Below are positions 46,163 through 55,641 of a stretch of 64,000 nucleotides of DNA, piece after piece. Source of the stretch: Streptomyces sp. NBC_00335. GTDB taxonomy: Bacteria > Actinomycetota > Actinomycetes > Streptomycetales > Streptomycetaceae. A program made the position numbers and the translations under genes. The DNA lies in contig NZ_CP108006.1 in NCBI RefSeq assembly GCF_036127095.1, forward strand, positions 124,001 through 188,000, given 5' to 3'. The notes under the pieces were generated by a model. It ran no database searches. It saw nothing but the letters and a program-made list of their open reading frames with translations, and had not been told where the DNA came from. The stretch's first letter is position 1. Every line of letters starts with the position of its first letter.

Positions 46163-46324
46163 ATGGCAGCAGGATTTTCGGACTGGAAAGTCAACCGGCA
46201 GTACGCGGAGAACGACCGTGTCGTTCATTTCGGCAAGCAGTACCGGTGCCTGGTGACGCACAAGTCCAATTCCGCGAGCAACCCGGCAACGACCGTCAAG
46301 ATGTGGCAGCCCTACGCCGGCTGA
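46163..46324 (+). CDS. 53-residue stand-alone CBM5/12-like (chitin-binding) domain
   Basis: The whole protein is one carbohydrate-binding-like module: FSDWKVNRQYAENDRVVHFG followed by KQYRCLVTHKSNSASNPATT, with the aromatic pattern W-x(7)-Y...G-D/N-x-V-x-(Y/F)...Y-x-C that marks family 5/12 domains. It lacks a signal peptide and any enzyme domain, which is unusual. AAAGGTGG lies 7 bp before ATG 46163. It precedes the LacI gene; the protease gene 1.3 kb away carries a related module. Role unknown. Confidence 0.65.
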   Translation: MAAGFSDWKVNRQYAENDRVVHFGKQYRCLVTHKSNSASNPATTVKMWQPYAG

Positions 46325-46352
46325 GCGGCGACGGGAAGCGCCCGGAACCGAT

Positions 46353-46366
46353 TGGAAGCGCTCTCA
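46353..46366. promoter_or_regulatory. LacI-type operator before the lacI-family gene (degenerate)
   Basis: TGGAAGCGCTCTCA matches the two operators in the GH81/ABC promoter region (TGAGAGCGCTCTCA) at 12 of 14 positions. It lies about 100 bp before the regulator's start codon, suggesting weak autoregulation. Confidence 0.65.
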
Positions 46367-46466
46367 GACGCCCGCCCGTCCCGGCGCTAGGCTGTAGCCG
46401 ATCCGGCGACGGCGCAGGTCCGCACCACCCTGCGCGTCACCGCCCCGTCGACGAGGAGCGACCGCC

Positions 46467-47504
46467 TTGCCCGAGCAGTCCCCCGGGTCCCGCCCCACCC
46501 TGGAAGCCGTCGCGGCGCGTGCGGGGGTCTCCCGGGCCACCGCCTCGCGGGTCGTCAACGGGGGCGACGGGGTCCGCAAGCCGCTGGTCGACAAGGTGCT
46601 CCGGGCGGTCGACGAGCTCGGCTACGTCCCCAATCACGCGGCCCGGACCCTGGTGACGCGGCGGACGGGCGCGGTGGCCGTCGTCATCTCGGAGCCGGAG
46701 GTACGGATCTTCTCGGACCCCTTCTTCTCCCAGCAGATCCGGGGCATCAGCAAGGAACTGACCGCCCACGACACCCAGCTCGTGCTGCTGCTGGCCGAGG
46801 GACCGGGGGACTTCGACCGGATCACCCGGTACCTGTCCGGCGGGCACGTGGACGGCGCGCTCGCCTTCTCCCTGCACACGGACGACCCGCTGCCCGCGAT
46901 CACCCGGCGAGCGGGGATTCCCACCGTGTTCGGGGGCCGGCCCGGCTGGACCTCCGCACCCGGCGAACGGGCCGTCCCGTACGTCGACGCCGACAACCGG
47001 GGCGGGGCCCGGGTCGCCGTGCAGTACCTGCGGGACCTCGGGCGGGAGCGGATCGCGCACATCGGCGGGCCGCCCGACCAGACCTCGGCGATGGACCGCC
47101 TCGACGGCTACCGCGACGTACTGCTGGACACGGATCCGACGCTCGTCGCCGAGGGCGCCTTCACCGTGGAGAGCGGGGCGCGGGCGATGGCGGAGCTGCT
47201 GGAACGGCGGCCCGACCTGGACGCGGTGTTCGTCGCGAACGACCTGATGGCGTCGGGGGCGCTACGGGTCCTGCGGGAGCGCGGGATCGCGGTGCCGGCG
47301 CAGGTGGCGGTCGTCGGGTTCGACGACATGGACCCGGTGGCCAAGGAGACCGACCCGCCGCTGACCACCATCAACCAGGACATCGAGGGCCAGGGCCGGC
47401 TGATGGCGCGGCTGCTGCTGCGCAGCCTCGACCGTACGGCGAACGGCACGGCGCCGGACTCGGTGATCACCCCGACCATGCTGGTCCGGCGGGCCTCGGC
47501 CTGA
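46467..47504 (+). CDS. LacI family repressor of the beta-glucan locus
   Basis: 345 residues. HTH at about 11-57 (TLEAVAARAGVSRATASRVV), hinge, then a sugar-binding periplasmic-like domain (GGHVDGALAFSLHTDD; AVFVANDLMASGALRVLRER; VAVVGFDDMDPVA) as in CebR and other Streptomyces sugar repressors. TTG 46467 is preceded by GAGGAG at 8 bp. The dimer should bind the GAGAGCGCTCTC palindromes found before this gene and in the divergent promoter region of the GH81 and transporter genes, released by an oligosaccharide, probably a laminari-oligosaccharide given the neighbours. Confidence 0.85.
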   Translation: MPEQSPGSRPTLEAVAARAGVSRATASRVVNGGDGVRKPLVDKVLRAVDELGYVPNHAARTLVTRRTGAVAVVISEPEVRIFSDPFFSQQIRGISKELTAHDTQLVLLLAEGPGDFDRITRYLSGGHVDGALAFSLHTDDPLPAITRRAGIPTVFGGRPGWTSAPGERAVPYVDADNRGGARVAVQYLRDLGRERIAHIGGPPDQTSAMDRLDGYRDVLLDTDPTLVAEGAFTVESGARAMAELLERRPDLDAVFVANDLMASGALRVLRERGIAVPAQVAVVGFDDMDPVAKETDPPLTTINQDIEGQGRLMARLLLRSLDRTANGTAPDSVITPTMLVRRASA

Positions 47505-47521
47505 GCCCCGGCGTACGCGTA

Positions 47522-47558
47522 CGGCGGGTCGCCGCCCCGAGGAGCCTGCGACCCGCCG
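47522..47558. terminator. Bidirectional hairpin between lacI-family and GH81 genes
   Basis: CGGCGGGTCGC (47522-47532), 15-nt loop, GCGACCCGCCG (47548-47558): a perfect 11-bp stem between convergent genes. Confidence 0.65.
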
Positions 47559-47599
47559 CACCGATCGTGCCCGTAGGCCTGGTTCGGCCCCGCAGGGGA

Positions 47600-50380
47600 C
47601 TACGCGTACGGGATCCTCAGCACCGCCGCGTCCGTGCCCGTCTGCACCTGCGAGGTGCCATTGCCCAGCGCGTTCCAGATCTCCAGGCGGACGGTGCCGT
47701 TCTTGAGTTCGCCCAGGCTGCCGGTGACGGCCTGCGCGCCGACCGCCTGCGTGTACTCCTCCCAGCCCGCGACCGGGTCGGTCGCGAAGTAGCGGAAGGT
47801 CTCGGTGCGGTCGAAGGTGCCGTCACCGGTCAGGTCGTAGCTGACGCGGACCTGCGGGGCGAGCCCCACCTTGGTGCCCGCGTCCACCCGGAGGCGGAAC
47901 GCGGTGGCGGCCCCGGCGGCGACCTTGCCGTTGACCTGCTTCACCTCGTAGACGTTCGGCCGGTACGGGGTGCCGTCCCGGTTCACGCCGTCGGCCGAGG
48001 CCAGGGTGTCCACGCCGGCCGGGTCTGTGGTGGCGGTGGTCAGGACGCCGCCGGTCTTGAGCCGGAAGGTGTTGCCGGTGGACGGGCCCGGCTCCTCCGG
48101 GTCGGGGTCTCCACCACCGGCACCGGTGCCCGTGGCCGTCGAACGGGCCGGTACGGACAGGGTCTTGCCGTCCGAGAAGGTCACCGTACGGGCGGTGGAG
48201 CCGTGGTTGTGTGCGGCGTAGGTGCGGGTTCCGTTCTTGGTGAAGACGGCCGAGGTGGGCAGGTCGGCGCTGACCGTCATGTCCGGCGCGCCGAGCGCGT
48301 CGAGGGTGTTGATCCAGTGGTAGGTGTGCGCCTTGGACTCACCCTGCTCGGGGGTGTAATTGCCGTTCACTGCGTCCCACTTGGCCTTCGCCGAGGAAGG
48401 ATCGGTCAGTGCCTCGAACTCCCAGAGCAGGTCGCGCCACTCCTGGGCCGGGCCGCCGTTCTCGCGCTCCATCTCGGCGATGTTCCGCTTGATGGCGGCC
48501 TTCTCGCGAGCCAGGTGGAGTGAACCTCCGGTCACGGGAAGCACGTTGATGCCGTGGATCTCCTCCGGGTTGGCGGTCCACCAGGTGGAGTACGCGGCGC
48601 CGCTGCCCCAGACCATGCCGACCGTGCCGTACTTGTACGTGGCGGGGAAGACCTGCTCGCTCGCGTCGAACCAGTACTGGGTGATCGCCTCGGACTCCGT
48701 CGTCAGCAGGTAGCTGCCGAGGTCGCGGAGCGAGGTGTCGCCCGTCGCCGCTCCCCAGAGCACGAGACCGGCGCTGAGGTTGACGGACTCCGACGAGGAC
48801 TCCTGGTTGTTGCCCGCCGCGAAGCCCTGGTGGCCGGAGGCCCAGCTGTGGCCCGCGTAGACGTCGAAGCCGCGCAGGAAGGGGTACGCCGAGTCGGTGC
48901 GGCTCGGGTTGGCGGTGTCGCGGATCAGGTGCTTGATCATCGCGCCCCAGGCCGAGTCGGCCGCCCAGGCCGGGTCGTACTGGGCGATGATCGCCGCCGC
49001 GTAGACGTAGTAGCTGTAGTGGAAGTGGTGGTCGTTGAGTTCGGTGTCACTGCCGTACGAGGCCGGGTAGCCGGTGAGGGTCTTCCAGTCCTTGTCGTAG
49101 CTGAACCCGCTCGCCCCGCCCGCCGTGAACCACTCCTGGAGCCGGCCCTTCATCAGGCCGAGGAGCTTGTCGCGGGTCGCGGTCTGGCCGATCTGGTCGG
49201 CCACGGGCACCAGTTGGGCGAGTCGGCCGAGCGCCTTGCCGGTCCAGTAGGTGTCGGAGGCCCCGGAGAACGGGTCGGAGGCGTTGGCAACCTCGTTCAG
49301 GTAGCCGGTCAGCCGGGCCCGGTCGACGCCGCTGGAGGCGGGCAGAGCGGGCAGCACGCCGCTGTTCTTCTGGCTGGTGGTGAAGGACGCGGACTCGCGC
49401 ACCTTCATGGTGCCGCGCGGAGAGACGTACGTGTACGGGGTGAGCGCGTCGGTGGTGTGCAGCCACTGGTGGCGGTAGAGGGCCTGGAGCGTGCCGCGCT
49501 CGGTGCCCTCCTTGGCCTCCGTGGTCAGGGTGTAGGTCGCCCGGACGTCGCCGGCGGCGCTCTGCCAGGCCACCTGGGAGCCGGTGACGAAGCTGAACGC
49601 GTACTTGCGGTAGGTCGCGAGCGCGTCCGTGGAGGGCAGGACGGCGAGCGAGAAGTAGTCCTTGCCCGCGAGTCCGGCGGTGATCGTGGTGCCGGAGACG
49701 TTCCAGTCGGCGCCGGTCGGGGCGAAGAGCGCGTAGTGGTGACCGGCGACGGTGATGCCGAGGACGTTGCCGTTGTCCGCGAAGACGGTGGGCGTGGAGG
49801 CGGTCGTGATGCGGGCGTCGCCGCCGGAGCCCCTGGCGTACACGAACGGCATGCCGTGGCCGATGGTGGCCCGGAAGGTGCGGGAGCCGTCCGCCCAGTA
49901 CGGGGTGACCGTCCAGTCCGACCAGGCGTCGGCCTTGGTGTCGGGAGAGTTCAGGCCGGTGAGCCCGACGGTGAGGTCGGCCTTGTGGGCGTACTCGTAC
50001 TGCCGGCCGTCACCGACGATCGCGGGCGCGGTCGGGTAGCCGACCTCCAGGCCGGAGGCCTTGGCCTGGTACGTGAGGGGGTGACCGTACATGGGGGTGG
50101 AGTACGGGTTGTCGCCGTAGCGCTGATAGGCGAGCGAGGTCCACCAGTCGTTGGTCGGGACGGGCTTGTCCCGGGCGGCGGCGGTGAGCTTGGGGGTGAC
50201 GGGGGCGCCGGTGTTCGTCGTGGGTCCGGACGTGCCGGCCGGTCGGGTGTCGGTGTAACTGCCGGAACCCGCGGGGATGGTGGCGGCGACCGCGGGGGAG
50301 GCGGCGGGGCCCAGGCCGACGGCGGCCAGCGCGACGGCCATGAACGTCGCCGCTGCAGGTCTGGAGAGGGAGGCTCGCAC
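47600..50380 (-). CDS. Secreted GH81 endo-beta-1,3-glucanase with C-terminal binding domain
   Basis: 926 residues. Signal peptide about 1-33; GH81 catalytic region about 70-700. Family landmarks: DTELNDHHFHYSYYVYAAA (catalytic Asp region), the glutamate cluster NNQESSSESVNLSAG with the two acidic residues of the inverting mechanism, and WASGHQGFAAG. After a Gly/Pro linker (about 755-775) the last 150 residues form a beta-sandwich binding domain like CBM56 (beta-1,3-glucan binding). It cuts laminarin-type beta-1,3-glucan outside the cell. GTG 50380 follows GAGGTG. The divergent ABC importer genes share a promoter region with GAGAGCGCTCTC operators. Confidence 0.85.
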   Translation of the reverse strand: MRASLSRPAAATFMAVALAAVGLGPAASPAVAATIPAGSGSYTDTRPAGTSGPTTNTGAPVTPKLTAAARDKPVPTNDWWTSLAYQRYGDNPYSTPMYGHPLTYQAKASGLEVGYPTAPAIVGDGRQYEYAHKADLTVGLTGLNSPDTKADAWSDWTVTPYWADGSRTFRATIGHGMPFVYARGSGGDARITTASTPTVFADNGNVLGITVAGHHYALFAPTGADWNVSGTTITAGLAGKDYFSLAVLPSTDALATYRKYAFSFVTGSQVAWQSAAGDVRATYTLTTEAKEGTERGTLQALYRHQWLHTTDALTPYTYVSPRGTMKVRESASFTTSQKNSGVLPALPASSGVDRARLTGYLNEVANASDPFSGASDTYWTGKALGRLAQLVPVADQIGQTATRDKLLGLMKGRLQEWFTAGGASGFSYDKDWKTLTGYPASYGSDTELNDHHFHYSYYVYAAAIIAQYDPAWAADSAWGAMIKHLIRDTANPSRTDSAYPFLRGFDVYAGHSWASGHQGFAAGNNQESSSESVNLSAGLVLWGAATGDTSLRDLGSYLLTTESEAITQYWFDASEQVFPATYKYGTVGMVWGSGAAYSTWWTANPEEIHGINVLPVTGGSLHLAREKAAIKRNIAEMERENGGPAQEWRDLLWEFEALTDPSSAKAKWDAVNGNYTPEQGESKAHTYHWINTLDALGAPDMTVSADLPTSAVFTKNGTRTYAAHNHGSTARTVTFSDGKTLSVPARSTATGTGAGGGDPDPEEPGPSTGNTFRLKTGGVLTTATTDPAGVDTLASADGVNRDGTPYRPNVYEVKQVNGKVAAGAATAFRLRVDAGTKVGLAPQVRVSYDLTGDGTFDRTETFRYFATDPVAGWEEYTQAVGAQAVTGSLGELKNGTVRLEIWNALGNGTSQVQTGTDAAVLRIPYA

Positions 50381-50417
50381 GGAACAGCACCTCGATCACG
50401 TGGGGGGAAGAGCGCGT

Positions 50418-50433
50418 TCGAGAGCGCTCTCAA
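50418..50433. promoter_or_regulatory. LacI-type operator on the GH81 side
   Basis: Core palindrome GAGAGCGCTCTC at 50420-50431, flanked TC...AA, 40 bp before the GH81 start codon. Confidence 0.75.
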
Positions 50434-50571
50434 GTGCCAAGGAACGTAAATCTCCTGAAACCTCAGTGTCAAGAGAGCCAGCAATGAGGGCAGTTGGACG
50501 TAACTCGAAGCTGTTATGCGTTCGAGTCTTGACGGAGGGCAGGTGGTGGGGGACGCTCCAGACGCACGCAC

Positions 50572-50585
50572 TGAGAGCGCTCTCA
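50572..50585. promoter_or_regulatory. LacI-type operator on the transporter side
   Basis: Perfect 14-bp palindrome TGAGAGCGCTCTCA, 38 bp before the start of the substrate-binding protein gene; 153 bp from the sister site. Confidence 0.78.
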
Positions 50586-50623
50586 AGGCGCTCGGTACAT
50601 CCCGAAGTCAAGGGAGGCTTCCC

Positions 50624-51928
50624 ATGCCCATCGCCCGAGCCGCCAAGAGAGCCACAGCCCGCCTCGGCGCTGTGGTCCTCACAGGGGCCCTCCTCGCCGC
50701 CTGTGGATCCAGCGCCTCGCCGGACTCCTCCGACGGCGCGGGCGCACAGGTCACCCTCACGGTCGACCTCTTCGGGTCCTTCGGCTTCAAGGAGGCCGGG
50801 CTCTACGAGGAGTACCAGAAGCTCCACCCCAACGTGACGATCAAGCAGAGCGACACCCAGGACGAGGCCGACTACTGGAAGTCGCTCCAGACCCGCCTCG
50901 CGGGCGGCGGCGGTCTCGCGGACGTGCAGGGCGTCGAGGTGGGCCGGATCGCGTCGGTCACCCAGCAGCAGTCCGACAAGTTCCAGGACCTCAAGGAGTT
51001 CGGGGCCGACAAGCTCAAGGGCCAGTTCGCCGAGGCCAAGTGGTCCGCGGCGACCACGAAGGACGGCAAGGTCCTCGGTCTCGGCACGGACGTGGGCCCC
51101 GAGGCCATGTGCTACCGCACCGACCTCTTCCAGCAGGCCGGTCTGCCCACCGACCGCGAGGAGCTCGCGAAGAAGTGGTCCACGTGGGACGGCTACCTGG
51201 AGCTGGGCAAGGAGTACAAGAAGAAGGCGCCCGCCCAGAGCGCCTGGCTGGACAGCATCGGCTCCCTCTACGGGATCATGATCGGCCAGGAGAAGGAGCG
51301 GTACTACGACGCCTCCGGCAAGTTGATCTACGAGACGAACCCGGCGGTCAAGGCGGCCTGGGACACCTCCGTGAAGGCGGCCGAGGCCGGCCTGAGCGCC
51401 AAGCTCGACCAGTGGTCGCCGCAGTGGAACCAGGCCTTCGCCGCCGGTTCGTTCGCCACGATCCCGTGCCCGGCCTGGATGCTCGGCTACGTGAAGGGCC
51501 AGGCCGGTGACGGGGGCAAGGGCAAGTGGGACGTCGCCAAGCTGCCCGGCGGTGCGGGCAACTGGGGCGGCTCGTACCTCTCGATCCCGCGTGCGGCCAA
51601 GCACAAGGAGCAGGCGTACCAGCTGATCGAGTGGCTCACCGCGCCCGAGCAGCAGGCGAAGGTCTTCCAGAAGCAGGGCAACTTCCCCTCCTCGACGGGA
51701 GCGATCGCGCAGATCGCTGATGCCAAGGACCCGTACTTCTCGGGCGCCCCGATCGGCCGGATCTTCGGTGACGCGGCCAAGGCCTCCCCGGTCCAGGTGC
51801 TGGGCGTGCACGACCAGAACGTGATGCAGCAGCTGACGAACGCGCTGAGCGAGGTCGAGCGCAAGGGAGTCTCCTCTGACACGGCGTGGGAGACGGCGAA
51901 GAAGGGCGTGGCGAACGTGATCGGCTGA
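50624..51928 (+). CDS. Sugar ABC transporter substrate-binding lipoprotein
   Basis: 434 residues. Lipoprotein signal with lipobox LLAAC near residue 27; then a family 1 extracellular solute-binding fold (VTLTVDLFGSFGFKEAGLYE; PEAMCYRTDLFQQAGLP; GSYLSIPRAAKHKEQAYQLI). It captures oligosaccharides outside the membrane and passes them to the two permeases downstream. AGGGAGG lies 6 bp before ATG 50624. An operator lies just upstream. A large hairpin separates it from the permease genes, likely to keep its mRNA level higher. No ATPase gene is present; a shared multi-sugar ATPase (MsiK type) encoded elsewhere is usual in streptomycetes. Confidence 0.9.
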   Translation: MPIARAAKRATARLGAVVLTGALLAACGSSASPDSSDGAGAQVTLTVDLFGSFGFKEAGLYEEYQKLHPNVTIKQSDTQDEADYWKSLQTRLAGGGGLADVQGVEVGRIASVTQQQSDKFQDLKEFGADKLKGQFAEAKWSAATTKDGKVLGLGTDVGPEAMCYRTDLFQQAGLPTDREELAKKWSTWDGYLELGKEYKKKAPAQSAWLDSIGSLYGIMIGQEKERYYDASGKLIYETNPAVKAAWDTSVKAAEAGLSAKLDQWSPQWNQAFAAGSFATIPCPAWMLGYVKGQAGDGGKGKWDVAKLPGGAGNWGGSYLSIPRAAKHKEQAYQLIEWLTAPEQQAKVFQKQGNFPSSTGAIAQIADAKDPYFSGAPIGRIFGDAAKASPVQVLGVHDQNVMQQLTNALSEVERKGVSSDTAWETAKKGVANVIG

Positions 51929-51992
51929 CACCGGTCGCGGGCCGGCCACCTCGCCTCCCCGCGAGCCCGGTCCACCCCGGCCATCCCCGCGC

Positions 51993-52031
51993 GGGTGCCC
52001 GGCCGCCGTCCTCCCCGGCGGCCGGGCACCC
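51993..52031 (+). promoter_or_regulatory. Intercistronic 16-bp perfect hairpin
   Basis: GGGTGCCCGGCCGCCG (51993-52008), loop TCCTCCC, CGGCGGCCGGGCACCC (52016-52031), between the binding-protein gene (ends 51928) and the first permease gene (starts 52109). No T-run follows, so partial termination or 3' mRNA protection fits. Confidence 0.75.
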
Positions 52032-52108
52032 GGGCACCCGGGCACGCGCACCCAATTGCCCCTCCTGCACCCGTAAGCCCTCCCGCCCCGCTCCCGAAGG
52101 GCCGCATC

Positions 52109-53134
52109 GTGTTCCCCACTTCCACCGCGAAGGCCGGACCCCGCCCGGCCGGCACCGGTTCCGGCCCCGGATCTGGCCCCGCATCCGGCTCCGGCCCCGG
52201 TACCGGCCCGGACGGCGGCCCGGCTGCCGTTCCCCGCCTCCGGCGCGCCTGGCGCAAGGCCTCCCCGTACGCCTACATCGCCCCCTTCTTCACCCTGTTC
52301 CTGGCCTTCGGCCTCTTCCCGCTCCTCTACACGGCCTTCGTCTCCCTCTACCGCGTCGAGCTCCAGACGAGCGGCGAGATGGAGTGGCGGGGCATCGGCA
52401 ACTACACCGCGCTCTTCACCGACGAGTACTTCTGGATCTCGCTGCGCAACACGTTCACCATCGGCGTGCTGTCCACCGTGCCGCAGCTCGCGATGGCGCT
52501 GGGCCTGGCCCACTTGCTCAACTACAAGCTGCGCGGCCGGACGTTCATCAGGACCGCCGTCCTGCTCCCCTACGCAACGTCCGTCGCCGCCGCCACGCTC
52601 GTCTTCGCGCAGCTCTTCGGCCGCGACTTCGGGCTGATCAACTACGTGATCGGGCTCATCGGTCTCGACCCGGTGGACTGGCAGACGGGCACGGTCGCCT
52701 CGCAGATCGCCGTATCGACGATCGTGATCTGGCGCTGGACCGGCTACAACGCGCTGATCTACCTGGCGGGCATGCAGTCGATCCCGCACGAGCTGTACGA
52801 GGCCGCGGGGATCGACGGGGCTTCGCGCTGGCGGCAGTTCATCCACGTGACCCTTCCGGGGCTGCGGCCGACCATCGTCTTCACGGTGATCATCTCCACG
52901 ATCGGCGCGACCCAGCTCTTCGGTGAGCCGCTGCTGTTCGAGGGGTCGATCTCCGGCGGCATCTCGCACCAGTACCAGACCCTCGGCCTGTACATGTACG
53001 AGCAGGGCTGGGGCTTCTTCCACCTGGGGCGGGCCGCGGCCATCGCCTGGGTGATGTTCGTCCTGATCGTGGTGCTCGTCGGGGTCAATGCCCTGATCGC
53101 GCGCCGCCGTGCACGCAAGGAGGCCGGCCGATGA
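52109..53134 (+). CDS. Sugar ABC transporter permease (MalF-like)
   Basis: 341 residues. After a Gly/Ser/Pro-rich N-terminus (about 1-45) come six membrane helices; the cytoplasmic EAA loop reads ELYEAAGIDGASRWRQFIHV, where the transporter ATPase docks. Helices include YAYIAPFFTLFLAFGLFPLL and WVMFVLIVVLVGVNALI. GTG 52109 follows GAAGGG at 7 bp; the long low-complexity N-terminus is unusual. Overlaps the next permease by ATGA. Confidence 0.88.
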   Translation: MFPTSTAKAGPRPAGTGSGPGSGPASGSGPGTGPDGGPAAVPRLRRAWRKASPYAYIAPFFTLFLAFGLFPLLYTAFVSLYRVELQTSGEMEWRGIGNYTALFTDEYFWISLRNTFTIGVLSTVPQLAMALGLAHLLNYKLRGRTFIRTAVLLPYATSVAAATLVFAQLFGRDFGLINYVIGLIGLDPVDWQTGTVASQIAVSTIVIWRWTGYNALIYLAGMQSIPHELYEAAGIDGASRWRQFIHVTLPGLRPTIVFTVIISTIGATQLFGEPLLFEGSISGGISHQYQTLGLYMYEQGWGFFHLGRAAAIAWVMFVLIVVLVGVNALIARRRARKEAGR

Positions 53135-54051
53135 CCGCGCTCGCCCCACCGCCGACCGCGCCCGAGAAGCCCCGCCCTCCGCGGGAGCGGCCCGGCAGGC
53201 GCCTCCGGCTCCGCAAGGGCGGCGGGGCAGGGAGGACGATGACGGGCGGCTGGATCGCCTACCTCGTCCTCGGCTTCGCGCTGCTGATCTCGGCGTTCCC
53301 CTTCTACTGGACGATCGTCGCGGCGAGCCGGTCCAACGCGGACCTGGCGCAGGTGCCACCGAGCCTGCTGCCCGGCCCGAACCTGATGAAGAACTTCGAG
53401 GCGGTCCTCGAAGAGGCCGACATCGGCAAGGCCCTGCTGAACTCGCTGATCGTCTCCGGGGCCATCACCGTGGGCACGGTCCTGTCCTGCACGCTGGCCG
53501 GCTTCGCCTTCGCCAAGCTGAAGTTCCGGGGCCGGAGCGCCCTGCTGACGTTGACGATCGGAACGATGATGATCCCGCCGCAGCTCGGCGTGATCCCGCT
53601 GTTCATGCTGATCGCCGAACTCCAGTGGGTGAACCAGCTCCAGGCGGTGATCCTGCCGGGTCTGGTGTCGGCGTTCGGGGTGTTCTTCATGCGCCAGTAC
53701 CTGATCCAGTCGTTGCCGGACGAGCTGATCGAGGCGGCCCGTGTGGACGGGGCCTCCACGGCCCGCATCTTCTGGTCCATCGTGATCCCGATCGCGCGGC
53801 CGGGGATGGCGGTGCTCGGGATGCTCACGTTCATGACGGCGTGGAACGACTTCTTCTGGCCGGTCATCGCGCTGTCCTCGCAGGAGCCGACCGTGCAGGT
53901 CGCCTTGCGGCAGCTGGGCGGCGGCTACGTCAACGACCAGTCGGTCATCATGGCCGGCACGCTGCTCGGCACGCTGCCGGTGCTGCTCGTCTTCGGCCTG
54001 CTGGGCCGGCAGATCGTCGGCGGCATCATGCAGGGAGCGGTGAAGGGCTGA
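53131..54051 (+). CDS. Sugar ABC transporter permease (MalG-like)
   Basis: 306 residues, six membrane helices after a basic Pro-rich start ([20 protein letters not shown]; the rest from about 100). EAA loop: [20 protein letters not shown]. It pairs with the preceding permease to form the channel of the oligosaccharide importer. Its ATG overlaps the stop of the first permease (53131-53134), so the two are coupled. Confidence 0.9.
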   Translation: MTALAPPPTAPEKPRPPRERPGRRLRLRKGGGAGRTMTGGWIAYLVLGFALLISAFPFYWTIVAASRSNADLAQVPPSLLPGPNLMKNFEAVLEEADIGKALLNSLIVSGAITVGTVLSCTLAGFAFAKLKFRGRSALLTLTIGTMMIPPQLGVIPLFMLIAELQWVNQLQAVILPGLVSAFGVFFMRQYLIQSLPDELIEAARVDGASTARIFWSIVIPIARPGMAVLGMLTFMTAWNDFFWPVIALSSQEPTVQVALRQLGGGYVNDQSVIMAGTLLGTLPVLLVFGLLGRQIVGGIMQGAVKG

Positions 54052-54169
54052 GGCGTTCCCGCCCTCCGGCAACGGCCGGCGGCTTCCGGCGAGAGCTCGC
54101 CCCCACCGGCCCCTTCTGATCGTCCCCCAATTCCTCCTAATTCCTCCTACTTCCTGGAGTGTCCGTCTC

Positions 54170-55597
54170 ATGACCGCTGTCGATGCCCGCCCGGCGACCT
54201 CCACGGGCACCCGCCCCGAGACCGGGACGGGGCTCCGCTTCCCCACCGGATTCCGTTGGGGCACGGCCACCGCCGCCTACCAGATCGAGGGGGCCGCCGC
54301 CGAGAACGGCCGGACGCCCTCCATCTGGGACACCTTCAGCCGCACGCCCGGCAAGGTCCGCAACGGTGACACCGGTGACATCGCCGCCGACCACCTGCAC
54401 CGGATGCCCGACGACGTGAAGCTGATGAAGGAGCTCGGCGTCACGGACTACCGCTTCTCCGTCTCCTGGCCCCGGGTCCAGCCGACGGGGCGGGGCCCGG
54501 CCGTGGAGCGCGGCCTGGACTTCTACCGCCGCCTGGTGGACGAGCTGCTGGCGAAGGGGATCAGGCCGGTGGCGACGCTCTACCACTGGGACCTCCCGCA
54601 GGAGCTGGAGGACGCGGGCGGCTGGCCGGAGCGGGACACCGCACACCGCTTCGCGGAGTACGCGGACCTGGTGGCCCGGGCACTGGGCGACCGGGTGACC
54701 ACCTGGACGACGTTGAACGAGCCCTGGTGCGGGGCGTTCCTCGGGTACGGGAACGGGGTCCACGCGCCCGGACGCACCAGCAACCTCGCCGCCCTGCGTG
54801 CCGCCCACCACTTCAACCTGGCGCACGGCGGCGCGGCCCGCGTCCTGCGTGACCGCCTCCCGTCCAGCGCCGAGATCTCCCTGACCCTGAACCTCCACGC
54901 CCTGCGCCCGCTGACGGACACCGCTGCGGACCGGGACGCGGTGCGCCGGATCGACGCGGTGGCGAACCGGATCTTCGTGGACCCGGTCTTCCACGGGCGG
55001 CTGCCGCAGGACTTGGTGGAGGACACGGCGGGGGTGACGGACTGGTCGTTCGTCCGGGACGGCGATCTGGAGGTCACGTCCACCCCGATCGACTCACTGG
55101 GCATCAACTACTACTCCCCCAGCGTGGTTTCGGCGGGTTCCTCCGCCTCCCCCGCTCCCTGGGCGGGCGCCGAAGAGCATGTGGCGTTCACCCCGGCGGC
55201 GGGCCCGCGCACGGCGATGGACTGGCCGGTGGACGCGACCGGCCTGTACGAACTGCTGACCCGGTTGCGGGACGAACTCCCCCATCTTCCGCTCCTGGTG
55301 ACGGAGAACGGGGCGGCGTACGACGACTACGCGGACCCGGAGGGGCAGGTCCACGACCCGGAGCGAGTCGCGTACCTGGACGCCCACCTGACGGCCGTGC
55401 ACCGGGCGATCGAGGACGGCGTGGACGTGCGCGGCTACTTCCTGTGGAGCCTGCTGGACAACTTCGAGTGGTCGTACGGCTACAGCAAGCGCTTCGGCAT
55501 CGTCCACGTGGACTTCGCGTCCCAGCGCCGGACGGTGAAGGACAGTGCGCGGTGGTACGCGGAGGTGATCGCGCGGGGCGGACTGGCGCGGGGCTGA
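54170..55597 (+). CDS. GH1 beta-glucosidase
   Basis: 475 residues, a full GH1 TIM barrel with no signal peptide, so cytoplasmic. Motifs: [15 protein letters not shown] near 28-42, TLNEPW with acid/base Glu184, and VTENGA with the nucleophile Glu379, then [20 protein letters not shown] at the end. It would cut imported beta-glucosides, most likely laminari-oligosaccharides, to glucose. The 118-bp space after the permease gene holds TGGAG before ATG 54170 and no separate operator that I can find, so it belongs to the same operon. A terminator-like hairpin follows. Confidence 0.9.
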   Translation: MTAVDARPATSTGTRPETGTGLRFPTGFRWGTATAAYQIEGAAAENGRTPSIWDTFSRTPGKVRNGDTGDIAADHLHRMPDDVKLMKELGVTDYRFSVSWPRVQPTGRGPAVERGLDFYRRLVDELLAKGIRPVATLYHWDLPQELEDAGGWPERDTAHRFAEYADLVARALGDRVTTWTTLNEPWCGAFLGYGNGVHAPGRTSNLAALRAAHHFNLAHGGAARVLRDRLPSSAEISLTLNLHALRPLTDTAADRDAVRRIDAVANRIFVDPVFHGRLPQDLVEDTAGVTDWSFVRDGDLEVTSTPIDSLGINYYSPSVVSAGSSASPAPWAGAEEHVAFTPAAGPRTAMDWPVDATGLYELLTRLRDELPHLPLLVTENGAAYDDYADPEGQVHDPERVAYLDAHLTAVHRAIEDGVDVRGYFLWSLLDNFEWSYGYSKRFGIVHVDFASQRRTVKDSARWYAEVIARGGLARG

Positions 55598-55618
55598 GGG
55601 GGCTCCCTCCCTGCCCCC

Positions 55619-55641
55619 GGCCCTGGGAACGTCCCGGGGCC
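55619..55641 (+). terminator. Hairpin after the beta-glucosidase gene
   Basis: GGCCCTGGGA-ACG-TCCCGGGGCC: 10-bp stem including one U-G pair, starting 21 bp after the stop codon. Confidence 0.5.

Noticed and set aside
54052..54169. LacI operator before the beta-glucosidase gene
   Set aside because: GCGAGAGCTCGC resembles the site but is not palindromic in the required way and lacks the central GCGC.
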